A stretch of DNA of 64,000 nt, from contig NZ_JBLZUR010000002.1 of NCBI RefSeq assembly GCF_048565625.1, positions 1,674,001 through 1,738,000 of the forward strand, given 5' to 3'. A program made the translations under genes and the position numbers. This stretch comes from JBLZUR01 sp048565625 (GTDB taxonomy: Bacteria > Pseudomonadota > Alphaproteobacteria > Sphingomonadales > Sphingomonadaceae). The notes below the pieces were generated by a model. It saw nothing but the letters and a program-made list of their open reading frames with translations. It was not told the DNA's origin and made no database searches. Position 1 is the first letter of the stretch; each line of letters starts with the position of its first letter. This document shows, in pieces, positions 1 to 8,374 of the stretch.

Positions 1-1543
1 CAAGCTGCAGGGTCGCGCATCGCTGCGCATCCGTCCCGGCAACGGGCCGCTCGATATCAAGCTGCAAGTTTTCGGCGGACGTGACCGGGGCACGCAGGCA
101 CCCGTTTACGGTCTGCTGCCCTTCCGGGATGGTCGCAGCTTCTACGAAGTGAATGAGAACCGGGTGGGTCTCAACAAGACCTCGGCATATGGTGCAACGG
201 CGAACATCGCGTACGAGCTGTCCGACGCCCTCAAGCTGACGTCGATCACCAATTATGGTGGCGGCAAGCAGAACCTCACCCAGGCTGCGGATGGCTCGCC
301 GCTCGACGTTCTCGACATCACTTGGCGCTCGAACTTCCGCCAGTTCAGCGAGGAGGCTCGGCTGAACTATGAAGGCGATTCGCTGAAGCTTGTCGCCGGT
401 GGGTTTTACGGCTGGGATCGGACCGTCACCCGTAACACGTTCAACATCGGCGGCGCGATCGCGCCGGGTGTGAATGGCGGCTTCGACCAGACCTATCGGC
501 AGGTGCGCCGTTCCTACGCGATCTTCGCACAGGGCGACTACGACCTGACGAGCAGGCTCGTGGCGACCATCGGCCTTCGGTACACTTGGGATCGTTCCCG
601 CTACGAAGATGGGCGCGCGTATCTCTTCGCCGGTGACGTTGACGGCCCACAGACCCCGCTTGCCACGACGGTCCCTTGTGCAGGCGTGCCGGGGACATGC
701 GCCTATGATCCCGCTGCCCGCCTTGAACTCTCCGGCAAGAACAATGCGCTCACCGGCCGCGCAGCCCTGAGCTACACCTTCGACAACGGTCAGCTGATCT
801 ACGCAAGCTATAGCCGCGGCTATCGCTCGGGTGCGTTCAACGGCGGCAGCTATACGTCATCTTCGGGCATCAACTATGTGAGCCCGGAGAAGGTCGATGC
901 CTATGAAGTGGGTGCGAAAGGACGCTTCCTGGATCGCGCGCTGACGCTCTCCGCAGCAGCATTCTACTACAACTACAAGGACCAGCAGGTTCAGGATCTG
1001 AGACCGGGCCCGGTCAATATCCTCGTCAACGCGCCCAAGTCAGAGGTCTACGGTGCGGAGGCGGAGGCGAGTTTCCGCGTTGCTCCAGGTCTGACGCTGA
1101 ACGGGTCGGTCGGCTATCTCCATGCAACCTACAAGGAGTTGATCCTTCAGGGAACCGACCTCGGCGGCAACGACCTTCCGTTCGCGCCGCGCTGGACCGC
1201 CCAGGCAGGCTTCGACTGGACGATGCTCAAGATCGCAGATGGAGACCTGACGCTCTCGCCGACCGTCAGCTATTTCAGCCGGCAGTTCTTCTCACCCTTC
1301 AACAGCGACAATGCGGCGGGTACAGGGCAGATCAACGGTGAACTGGCCCAAGGCAGCTATGCGAAGATCAACGGCACGCTGGCGTGGACGCTCGGTAACC
1401 TCACCCTGCGGGCGTGGGTCAACAACCTGACTAACCGTAAGACGCTCGGCTACGGGCTGGACCTGCGTGGTGCCGGCTTCCCCTACAACTTCCTCGTCCC
1501 TCCGTTCGACGAGTTCGAACCTCGCAAATCAAGCCATCTTTGA
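1..1543 (+). CDS. TonB-dependent receptor, C-terminal part (start outside window)
   Basis: The frame is open from base 2, so this is the last ~513 residues of an outer-membrane TonB-dependent receptor that imports a bulky ligand using TonB energy. Alternating aromatic/polar beta-strands are seen throughout, with landmarks such as IYASYSRGYRSGAFNGG, SPEKVDAYEVGAKGRFLDR and VNNLTNRKTLGYGLDLR near the end, typical of sphingomonad receptors. Plug and signal peptide lie upstream of the window. The C-terminus is odd: after GFPYNFLVPP one expects a final strand ending in Phe, but the protein ends EPRKSSHL, so the last strand appears lost. It lies next to a TetR gene and an acyl-CoA degradation operon, so a hydrophobic catabolic substrate is a reasonable guess for the ligand. 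Confidence 0.93.
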   Translation, partial: KLQGRASLRIRPGNGPLDIKLQVFGGRDRGTQAPVYGLLPFRDGRSFYEVNENRVGLNKTSAYGATANIAYELSDALKLTSITNYGGGKQNLTQAADGSPLDVLDITWRSNFRQFSEEARLNYEGDSLKLVAGGFYGWDRTVTRNTFNIGGAIAPGVNGGFDQTYRQVRRSYAIFAQGDYDLTSRLVATIGLRYTWDRSRYEDGRAYLFAGDVDGPQTPLATTVPCAGVPGTCAYDPAARLELSGKNNALTGRAALSYTFDNGQLIYASYSRGYRSGAFNGGSYTSSSGINYVSPEKVDAYEVGAKGRFLDRALTLSAAAFYYNYKDQQVQDLRPGPVNILVNAPKSEVYGAEAEASFRVAPGLTLNGSVGYLHATYKELILQGTDLGGNDLPFAPRWTAQAGFDWTMLKIADGDLTLSPTVSYFSRQFFSPFNSDNAAGTGQINGELAQGSYAKINGTLAWTLGNLTLRAWVNNLTNRKTLGYGLDLRGAGFPYNFLVPPFDEFEPRKSSHL

Positions 1544-1552
1544 TGAACGAGT

Positions 1553-2191
1553 TCACGAACGCGGGGATAATCCATGGACCAGCACATCGACAAGCGTGGC
1601 TGCGACCTCCTCTACGCTCATTTTCCCTTTGGGATCATGCCACTTCGCCGGCCAGTTCAGCGCGCCGGCCAATGCGAAAGCGGTCATCTTCACATCCGCC
1701 GACGCGATCGATCCGTCCTTCATGCCTTCCTCGATCAAGGTTCTCATGGCGCGGTCGATCTTCGCTTTTAAAGCCCTGAAGTGCTCGCGGCCGTTTTCCG
1801 AAAGAGCGGAGTCGTCGGTGCGAATGACACACCGCCCGAAATCGTCCATGTTGATCTCGGCATATCGCCGCAAGAAAGCCGTCAGCTTCGCAAGGCCCGT
1901 ACCCGCTTCGACCTGAGCATCGGCAGCGGCTTGGTGAAGCATCTCAAGCCCGCGCGTCACGCATTCAAGGAGAACCTGCTCCTTGTTGCCGAGATATCGA
2001 TAGATCGTCGGCTTGCTGATCCTGAGGTTCGCGGCGACCTCGTCGAGCGAGGCGGCATGGAACCCGCGCAAGTTGAACGTCCGGACAGCAGAGCGCAGCA
2101 CCGCCTCCCGCTTCAGGCTCCGCTCATGTGCGCGCTCCTCCGCCGAACGGAACGGCGATGCCTCCAACTCTACAGCCTGGTTATTCATCAT
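1553..2191 (-). CDS. TetR/AcrR family transcriptional regulator
   Basis: A 212-residue DNA-binding repressor of the TetR family. The N-terminal helix-turn-helix spans about residues 22-75, with the recognisable core LDEVAANLRISKPTIYRYLGNKEQVL; the rest is the variable ligand-binding/dimer domain. Two ATGs (2191 and 2188) follow a GGAG ribosome-binding site; the first is used here. It converges with the receptor (9 bp between stops) and is divergent from the acyl-CoA operon, whose first gene starts 80 bp away. The short inverted repeat in that gap is a candidate operator. Acyl-CoA thioesters are common effectors of such regulators, so control of the operon is inferred from position. Confidence 0.9.
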   Translation of the reverse strand: MMNNQAVELEASPFRSAEERAHERSLKREAVLRSAVRTFNLRGFHAASLDEVAANLRISKPTIYRYLGNKEQVLLECVTRGLEMLHQAAADAQVEAGTGLAKLTAFLRRYAEINMDDFGRCVIRTDDSALSENGREHFRALKAKIDRAMRTLIEEGMKDGSIASADVKMTAFALAGALNWPAKWHDPKGKMSVEEVAATLVDVLVHGLSPRS

Positions 2192-2237
2192 TGCTCCTCG
2201 CCATCGCTCTTGACACGAAACTCGCCATTCTACAACG

Positions 2238-2249
2238 TACTCACAAGTA
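2238..2249. promoter_or_regulatory. Candidate TetR operator
   Basis: Between the divergent TetR gene and the first acyl-CoA dehydrogenase there is a perfect short inverted repeat, TACT-CACA-AGTA. It is placed where an autoregulated TetR repressor would act on both promoters. The arms are only 4 bp, so chance is a real possibility. Confidence 0.3.
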
Positions 2250-2271
2250 ACCTCTGGAACGCGAGGGTTTT

Positions 2272-3399
2272 ATGATTCTCACGGAGACGCAGCTTGCCAT
2301 CCGGGATGCGGTCCGGGCCTTTTCCCAGGATCGTATCCGGCCGCAGTCGTCGCAATTCGAGAAGATGGGCGGATATCCGCCTTCCCTGTTCGAGGATCTG
2401 GCTGAGCTCGGCCTCCTCGGAATGACAGCGCCCGAAGCGTTCGGGGGCGCGTGCAGCGACTACATCTCGTACGCGCTCGCGCTGATTGAGCTGGCGGCGG
2501 CGGACGGAGCTCTGTCGACCATCGTCTCGATCCAGAATTCGATTATGGTCTCGGGGCTGCTCAAGGACGGCACGGACGAGCAGAAGGCCCGCTTCCTTCC
2601 TGATCTCATTGCCGGCAAGTGCATCGGGGCGTTCGCCCTGACCGAAACCGATGCGGGGTCTGATGCCTCTGCCGTTCGCACGAAGGCCACGAAGGTGGAC
2701 GGCGGATGGCGGCTCGACGGGGCGAAGCAGTTCATCACATCCGGCAAGATCGCGGGCCTGGCGATGGTAATCGCTGTGACCGATCCGGCCGCCGGCAAGA
2801 AGGGATTGACGGCGTTCCTCGTTCCAACCGACAGACCAGGATACATCGTCGATAAGGTGGAGCATAAGCTCGGCCAAGGGGCGTCGGATACCTGTGCGCT
2901 CCGCTTCGAAAACCTGTTCGTGGAGGACGATCTGGTGCTCGGCTCGCCCGGGCAAGGCTATCGGATTGCCCTTTCGAACCTGGAGACCGGGCGTATCGGC
3001 ATCGCGGCGCAGTGCATCGGCATGGCGCGCGCTGCGCTGGAGATCGCCACTGCCTATGCGAAGGATCGCCGGTCGATGGGCAAGGCAATCATCGAGCATC
3101 AGGCCGTCGGCTTCCGGTTGGCGGACCTCGCGACCCGGCTGGAGGCCGCGCACCAGCTGGTCCTCTCCGCCGCCGCTCTGCGCGACGCCGGGCAGCCCGC
3201 GCTCACGCAGGCATCCATGGCCAAAGTCTTTGCGTCCGAAACCGCCGAAGCGGTCGTTTCCGGTGCGATCCAGACACTTGGCGGCTACGGCTATCTGGAA
3301 GAATTCGGCGTTGCGAAGATCTACCGCGATGTGCGGGTCTGCCAGATCTACGAAGGCACGTCCGATATCCAGCGGATGGTCATCGCACGCTCACTGTAA
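2272..3399 (+). CDS. Acyl-CoA dehydrogenase
   Basis: A 375-residue FAD-dependent acyl-CoA dehydrogenase, the usual length for the short/branched-chain group, catalysing alpha,beta-desaturation of an acyl-CoA and passing electrons to electron-transfer flavoprotein. Visible signatures are ALTETDAGSDASAVRTKA in the middle domain, QTLGGYGYLEEF, and the C-terminal IYEGTSDIQRMVIARSL, where the Glu of YEGT (about residue 361) corresponds to the catalytic base of medium-chain dehydrogenases. The ATG follows GAGGG. It is the first gene of a co-directional operon running to 11305 and is probably repressed by the divergent TetR protein. Its exact acyl substrate cannot be read from sequence. Confidence 0.95.
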   Translation: MILTETQLAIRDAVRAFSQDRIRPQSSQFEKMGGYPPSLFEDLAELGLLGMTAPEAFGGACSDYISYALALIELAAADGALSTIVSIQNSIMVSGLLKDGTDEQKARFLPDLIAGKCIGAFALTETDAGSDASAVRTKATKVDGGWRLDGAKQFITSGKIAGLAMVIAVTDPAAGKKGLTAFLVPTDRPGYIVDKVEHKLGQGASDTCALRFENLFVEDDLVLGSPGQGYRIALSNLETGRIGIAAQCIGMARAALEIATAYAKDRRSMGKAIIEHQAVGFRLADLATRLEAAHQLVLSAAALRDAGQPALTQASMAKVFASETAEAVVSGAIQTLGGYGYLEEFGVAKIYRDVRVCQIYEGTSDIQRMVIARSL

Positions 3400-3410
3400 G
3401 GAACCGACAG

Positions 3411-4172
3411 ATGAAGATTGAAGGCGTCGCAGCAATCGTGACCGGAGGCGCTTCCGGCTTGGGCGCCGGTACGGCGACCCGCCTTGCAGCCGCGGGCGCG
3501 AAGGTCACCATCTTCGACCTGAATGCGGAGCTGGGTACGCATCTCTCGCGCGAGATCGGCGGACACTTCGTGGCGGTCAACGTCACCGATGAGGCGGCGG
3601 TGGAAGCGGCCATCGCGGAGGCGGAAGGTCTGCATGGCAAGGCGCGCATCCTCGTCAACTGTGCCGGGATCGGCCCGCCCGCGAAGGTCATCGGCCGGGA
3701 CGGGAAGGCGATCCCGCTCGCCGACTTTTCCAAGATCGTCACGATCAACCTGATCGGCAGCTTCAACGTCCTGTCGAAGTTTGCGGCGCGCATCCACGAC
3801 GCCGATCAGGTCGGAGAGGAACGCGGCGTCATCGTCAATACCGCTTCCGTCGCGGCTTATGACGGACAGATCGGGCAGGCCGCTTATGCAGCGTCCAAGG
3901 GCGGCGTCGTCGGAATGACCCTGCCGATCGCACGCGAGTTCGCCCGTTACGGCATTCGCGTGATGACCATCGCGCCCGGCATCTTCTGGACTCCACTGCT
4001 GGCCACGCTCCCACAGGAGGCGCAGGATTCTCTCGGCAAGCAGGTGCCGTTTCCCAGCCGTCTGGGTCAGCCCGACGAGTATGCGCAGCTTGTGGAGAGC
4101 ATCGTCACCAATCCCATGCTAAATGGCGAGACGATCCGGCTGGACGGCGCGATCCGGATGGCCCCCAAGTGA
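3411..4172 (+). CDS. SDR family 3-hydroxyacyl-CoA dehydrogenase (HSD10-like)
   Basis: A 253-residue classical short-chain dehydrogenase/reductase. The NAD-binding motif VTGGASGLGAG lies at about residues 10-20, NCAG follows around 85, and the catalytic Ser and YAASK are found in NTASVAAYDGQIGQAAYAASK. The end, MLNGETIRLDGAIRMAPK, closely resembles human HSD17B10 (type II 3-hydroxyacyl-CoA dehydrogenase), so it probably oxidises a 3-hydroxyacyl-CoA in the third step of beta-oxidation. The frame is open upstream, but the ATG at 3411, 11 bp after the previous stop, gives the normal family N-terminus (MKIEGVAAIVTGG). Confidence 0.93.
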   Translation: MKIEGVAAIVTGGASGLGAGTATRLAAAGAKVTIFDLNAELGTHLSREIGGHFVAVNVTDEAAVEAAIAEAEGLHGKARILVNCAGIGPPAKVIGRDGKAIPLADFSKIVTINLIGSFNVLSKFAARIHDADQVGEERGVIVNTASVAAYDGQIGQAAYAASKGGVVGMTLPIAREFARYGIRVMTIAPGIFWTPLLATLPQEAQDSLGKQVPFPSRLGQPDEYAQLVESIVTNPMLNGETIRLDGAIRMAPK

Positions 4173-5359
4173 ACGCCAGCCCCGCCAGCGATGCCCTCAC
4201 TCAGCGGGCCGGCGAAATCGCGGCGAAGGTTGAGGCCTTCGTTCGCGAGATCGTGGTGCCCTATGAGAAGGATCCTCGCCGCGACCACCATGACTGCCCG
4301 ACCGAAGAGCTGGTCGCGGAGCTGAAGGGGCACGCTAAGGCCGCTGGTCTGATGACGCCGCACATCCTGCCGGACGGAAGCCATCTCTCGCAGCGGGAGA
4401 CGGCCATCGTGCTGCGCGCGACAGGCCTGTCGCCGCTCGGCCCGCTGGCGCTGAACACGGCCGCGCCCGACGAGGGGAACATGTTTCTGCTCGGCAAGGT
4501 CGGCAGCCCCGAGGTCAAGGAGCGGTTCCTGCGGCCTCTGGTGGAGGGGAACGCCCGTTCCGCCTTCTTCATGACCGAGCCGGCCGAGGATGGCGGTGCC
4601 GGCTCTGACCCGTCGATGATGCGGACGACGTGCCATCTCGACGGCAATCATTGGGTGGTGAACGGCCGCAAGGCGTTCATCACGGGGGCCGACGGCGCGC
4701 AGGTCGGCATCGTCATGGCGAAGTCCGACGATGGGGCCTGCATGTTCCTGGTGGACCTGCCCGATCCCGCGATCCGGATCGAGCATGTCCCCAACACGAT
4801 CGACTCGTCCATGCCCGGCGGCCATGCCGTCGTCGCGATCGACAATCTGCGCATCCCGGCCGATCAGATGCTCGGGCAATCGGGCGAAGGCTTTCGCTAT
4901 GCGCAGATCCGGCTTGCCCCGGCCCGGCTGTCGCACTGCATGCGTTGGCTTGGTGCCTGCATTCGCGCGAACGAGATTGCCACCGACTATGCCTGCCGCC
5001 GTCAGGCCTTCGGCAAGACGCTGATCGACCACGAAGGTGTCGGCTTCATGCTGGCGGAAAATCTGATTGATTTGCGCCAGGCCGAACTGATGATCGACTG
5101 GTGCGCCGGCGTGCTCGACGCTGGCGGGGCCGGAGGAGCCGAAAGCTCGATGGCCAAGGTGGCCGTCTCAGAAGGCCTGATGCGGGTGGCCGATCGCTGC
5201 GTGCAGGTCATGGGCGGCTCCGGCGTCACGAGCGACACGATCGTGGAGCAGGTGTTTCGCGAAATCCGGGCCTTCCGGATCTATGACGGCCCCACCGAAG
5301 TCCACAAGTGGAGCTTGGCCAAGAAGATCAAGCGCGACTGGCGGGAGACGCACGCATGA
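4169..5359 (+). CDS. Acyl-CoA dehydrogenase (ACAD10/11-like)
   Basis: A 396-residue acyl-CoA dehydrogenase starting at a GTG that overlaps the previous stop (GTGA). FFMTEPAEDGGAGSDPSMM and the C-terminal QVMGGSGVTSDTIVEQVFREIRAF region identify the family. The usual YEGT is replaced by RIYDGPTEVHKWSLAKKI, so Asp stands where the classic base Glu is, as in the ACAD10/ACAD11 group. The next gene is an aminoglycoside-phosphotransferase-fold kinase overlapping by four bases; in mammalian ACAD10/11 the two activities are fused in one protein and act on hydroxylated acyl chains. A similar two-step removal of a hydroxyl group is an inference for this pair. Confidence 0.93.
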   Translation: MNASPASDALTQRAGEIAAKVEAFVREIVVPYEKDPRRDHHDCPTEELVAELKGHAKAAGLMTPHILPDGSHLSQRETAIVLRATGLSPLGPLALNTAAPDEGNMFLLGKVGSPEVKERFLRPLVEGNARSAFFMTEPAEDGGAGSDPSMMRTTCHLDGNHWVVNGRKAFITGADGAQVGIVMAKSDDGACMFLVDLPDPAIRIEHVPNTIDSSMPGGHAVVAIDNLRIPADQMLGQSGEGFRYAQIRLAPARLSHCMRWLGACIRANEIATDYACRRQAFGKTLIDHEGVGFMLAENLIDLRQAELMIDWCAGVLDAGGAGGAESSMAKVAVSEGLMRVADRCVQVMGGSGVTSDTIVEQVFREIRAFRIYDGPTEVHKWSLAKKIKRDWRETHA

Positions 5360-6426
5360 GTGTCGATGCGGCGGCAAATGGTGGAACCACTGCGGTCCGC
5401 GAAGCGCATCGTTTCGATGAGGCGCGGCTCGCATCCTGGCTCCAGGACCATGTCGACGGCTACGAGGGTCCCCTCACGGTCGAACAGTTCAAGGGCGGGC
5501 AGTCGAACCCCACCTACAAGCTGGTGACGCCGTCGCGCTCTTACGTGTTGCGCCGCAAGCCTCCCGGCCGGCTTCTGAAGGGTGCGCATGCCGTGGAGCG
5601 GGAGGCGCGGATTCTCTCCGCATTGGCACCGCAGGGATTTCCCGTCGCCCATGTCTACGGCCTGTGCACTGACGACAGCGTCCTCGGCAGCTGGTTCTTC
5701 GTCATGGAGATGATCGAAGGGCGCATCTTCTGGGACGCGACCTTCCCCGATGTGCCGACTGGCGAACGTGCCGCTTATTTCGACGCGATGAACCAGACGA
5801 TCGCCGCGCTGCATCAGATCGATCCGGCGGCAGCCGGACTCTCCGACTATGGGCGACCGGGCAATTACTTCGCGCGGCAGATCGCACGCTGGTCGAAGCA
5901 GTATCTCGAAGACGCCGATGCGGGACGTGATCCGGGGATGGACGCACTGGTGGAATGGTTGCCTGCCAACATCCCGCCCGGGGATGAGACGCGGATCGTC
6001 CACGGCGACTTTCGCTGCGACAACATGATCTTCCATGCAAGCGAGCCGCGCGTGCTGGCGGTGCTGGACTGGGAATTGTCGACGCTGGGCCATCCGCTCG
6101 CCGACTTCGCCTACCATGCGATGATGTTCCGGATGCCGCCCGATATCGTCGCGGGGCTGGGCGGCGCGGACCTGAAGGCGCTCGGCATCCCCTCCGAGGC
6201 CGAGTATCTGGCTGCTTACTGCCGTCGAACAGGTCGCGCCCTGATTTCAGAGGCCGATTATGGCTTCTACGTAGCGTTCAACTTCTTCCGCCTCGCCGCG
6301 ATCTTTCATGGGATCAAGGGACGTGTCGTGCGCGGGACAGCGGCGTCTGCACATGCAAAGGAACGAGCAATGAGTTTCCCGAAGCTGGTCTCGCTCGCTT
6401 GCGAGAGCATGGAGGCGTGCCGATGA
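5356..6426 (+). CDS. Phosphotransferase family protein (APH fold, ACAD10/11 kinase-like)
   Basis: A 356-residue kinase of the aminoglycoside phosphotransferase/choline kinase fold. The N-terminal lobe has FKGGQSNPTYKL and YVLRRKPPG (nucleotide-binding loop and Lys); the catalytic loop is IVHGDFRCDNMIF near residue 216, and the metal-binding Asp lies in VLDWELSTLGHPLADFAYH. The ATG at 5356 overlaps the upstream stop (ATGA); an in-frame start 48 bp earlier would lie inside the dehydrogenase gene and is less likely. The genomic pairing and motif set match the kinase half of ACAD10/11 rather than antibiotic resistance, so it probably phosphorylates a hydroxyacyl intermediate. Confidence 0.9.
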   Translation: MSVDAAANGGTTAVREAHRFDEARLASWLQDHVDGYEGPLTVEQFKGGQSNPTYKLVTPSRSYVLRRKPPGRLLKGAHAVEREARILSALAPQGFPVAHVYGLCTDDSVLGSWFFVMEMIEGRIFWDATFPDVPTGERAAYFDAMNQTIAALHQIDPAAAGLSDYGRPGNYFARQIARWSKQYLEDADAGRDPGMDALVEWLPANIPPGDETRIVHGDFRCDNMIFHASEPRVLAVLDWELSTLGHPLADFAYHAMMFRMPPDIVAGLGGADLKALGIPSEAEYLAAYCRRTGRALISEADYGFYVAFNFFRLAAIFHGIKGRVVRGTAASAHAKERAMSFPKLVSLACESMEACR

Positions 6427-7211
6427 GGGATCTACCGCTGCTCGTCGAAGTGGAAGACGGGATCGCCCGGCTGACGCTCAACCGGCCCGAGGCCGGCAAC
6501 GCCATCAATCTTGAGATGGCGCGCGCGCTGGTGGAAGCATCCATCCGCTGCCAGACGGATCCTGCGATCCGCTGCGTCGTGCTGACCGGCACAGGGCGGC
6601 TGTTCTGCGCCGGTGGCGATGTGAGCCTGTTCGCGTCAGCGGGTGACCGCATTTCCGCCCTTCTGAGCGAACTTGCCGGCACGCTGCACATGGCAGTGGC
6701 GCGTCTTGCCCGGATGCCGAAGCCGCTTTTGGTTCTGGTGAACGGACCCGCGGCAGGCGCGGGCCTCAGCTTGGCCATCTCCGGCGATGTCGTCCTCGCG
6801 GGCAGGTCGGCGCATTTCACGGCTGCCTATGGCGCGATCGGACTTACTCCCGATGGCGGCATGAGCTGGATGCTGCCCCGCCTGGTCGGCCTGCGCCGCG
6901 CGCAGGAGATCATCCTCACCAATCGCCGGATCAAGGCCGAGGAGGCCGAGGCCATCGGACTGGTCACCCGCCTCGTCGACGACGATCAACTGGCCGCGGA
7001 GGGCAAGGCCGTGGCGACCACCCTGTCAGAAGCCGCCGTCGGCGCGATCGGGGCGGCACGCGCCCTGCTGCAGGACAGTTTCGGCAACGGCTTCGAAAGC
7101 CATCTCGAAAGCGAAACGCGCAGCATCAGTGCGGCTGGCGCGAGCGCGGAGTGCAAGGAGGGGCTCGCCGCCTTCTTCGCGAAGCGCCGTCCCCTGTTCA
7201 AAGGAGTCTGA
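6423..7211 (+). CDS. Enoyl-CoA hydratase/isomerase family protein (PaaG-like)
   Basis: A 262-residue crotonase-fold enzyme starting at an ATG that overlaps the kinase stop (ATGA). Crotonase signatures are LTLNRPEAGNAIN near the N-terminus, FCAGGDVSLF (oxyanion-hole region) and LVNGPAAGAGLSLAISGDVV. The position of the second catalytic residue reads GLTPDGGMSWMLPRLVG, with Asp rather than Glu, which is the pattern of PaaG-type isomerases and some hydratases. It presumably hydrates or isomerises an unsaturated acyl-CoA made by the two dehydrogenases upstream. Which of the two reactions occurs cannot be settled from sequence. Confidence 0.92.
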   Translation: MRDLPLLVEVEDGIARLTLNRPEAGNAINLEMARALVEASIRCQTDPAIRCVVLTGTGRLFCAGGDVSLFASAGDRISALLSELAGTLHMAVARLARMPKPLLVLVNGPAAGAGLSLAISGDVVLAGRSAHFTAAYGAIGLTPDGGMSWMLPRLVGLRRAQEIILTNRRIKAEEAEAIGLVTRLVDDDQLAAEGKAVATTLSEAAVGAIGAARALLQDSFGNGFESHLESETRSISAAGASAECKEGLAAFFAKRRPLFKGV

Positions 7212-7213
7212 TT

Positions 7214-8374
7214 ATGGCCGAAGCCTATATCGTTGAAGCCGTCCGCACGCCCGGCGGCAAGCGCAAGGGGCAGTTCGCGGACTGGCACCCTGCGGACATG
7301 GCCGCGGAGGTGCTGAACGCCCTCGTCGATCGGGCCGGGGTCGATCCTGCGGCGGTAGAGGACGTGATCCTCGGCTGCGTAACGCAGGCGGGCGAGCAAG
7401 CCTTCGCCTTCGCACGAAACGCGGTTCTGGCATCCAAGCTTCCCGAAAGCGTGCCTGCGGTCACCATCGATCGCCAGTGCGGAAGCTCGCAGCAGGCGGT
7501 GCAATTCGCTGCCCAGGCGGTCATGTCCGGCACCCAGGATGTGGTGATCGCGGCCGGTGCCGAGAGCATGACGCGCGTGCCGATGTTCACCAATCTTTCG
7601 CTTCACGCCAAAGAAGGGATCGGTGTCGGCCCCGTCAGCGAGCGGATCAGGTCCCGTTACGGCGTCACCGAGTTCAGTCAGTTCACCGGCGCGGAGGCGA
7701 TCGCCCGCAAATACGGGTTCGATCGGGAAACGCTCGACCGTTTCGCCCTGGAGAGCCACCGCAAGGCCGCTGCCGCGACAAGTGCCGGGGCGTTCGGAAA
7801 GGAGATCGTCCCGCTTGAGGTGGACGGAACCCTGCGTACGGCCGACGAGGGCATTCGCGGCGATGCGACGCTGGAGGGCATCGGCTCGGTCAAGCTTCTT
7901 CAGGAGGGCGGAGTGATCTCCGCCGCCAATGCGAGCCAGATCTGCGACGGTGCCTCTGGCGCGCTGATCGTTTCCGAACGCGCGCTCAAGCAGTACGGGC
8001 TGACCCCCATCGCTCGCATCGTCAACATGACGGTAACCGCGGGCGATCCGGTCATCATGCTGGAAGAGCCGATCCCGGCGACGCAGAAGGCGCTCGCCCG
8101 CGCCGGCATGAAGATCGAGGACATCGATCTATACGAAGTTAACGAGGCGTTCGCGCCCGTGCCGCTCGCTTGGCTTCAGGCGACCGGCGCCGATCCTGCG
8201 AAGCTCAACGTGAATGGCGGAGCCATCGCGCTCGGCCATCCGCTGGGTGCGAGCGGGACGAAGCTGATGGCGACGCTGATCCACGCTTTGAAGGCGCGGG
8301 GCAAGCGCTACGGCCTGCAGACGATGTGCGAGGGCGGCGGCATCGCTAACGTCACCATCCTCGAGGCGCTGTGA
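7214..8374 (+). CDS. Acetyl-CoA C-acyltransferase (thiolase)
   Basis: A 386-residue degradative thiolase that splits a 3-ketoacyl-CoA with CoA to acetyl- or propionyl-CoA and a shortened acyl-CoA. The nucleophilic Cys is in TIDRQCGSSQQAVQ (about residue 88), the catalytic His in NGGAIALGHPLGASG (about 344), and the second Cys in QTMCEGGGIANV. The chosen ATG lies 2 bp after the preceding stop and behind AAAGGAG, giving the family start MAEAYIVEAVRTPGGK. It completes a full beta-oxidation round together with the dehydrogenases, the crotonase proteins and the SDR. Confidence 0.95.
   Translation: MAEAYIVEAVRTPGGKRKGQFADWHPADMAAEVLNALVDRAGVDPAAVEDVILGCVTQAGEQAFAFARNAVLASKLPESVPAVTIDRQCGSSQQAVQFAAQAVMSGTQDVVIAAGAESMTRVPMFTNLSLHAKEGIGVGPVSERIRSRYGVTEFSQFTGAEAIARKYGFDRETLDRFALESHRKAAAATSAGAFGKEIVPLEVDGTLRTADEGIRGDATLEGIGSVKLLQEGGVISAANASQICDGASGALIVSERALKQYGLTPIARIVNMTVTAGDPVIMLEEPIPATQKALARAGMKIEDIDLYEVNEAFAPVPLAWLQATGADPAKLNVNGGAIALGHPLGASGTKLMATLIHALKARGKRYGLQTMCEGGGIANVTILEAL

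Noticed and set aside
5356..6426. Antibiotic-resistance aminoglycoside phosphotransferase
   Set aside because: The fold is shared, but the operon context and partner dehydrogenase point to acyl-CoA metabolism.
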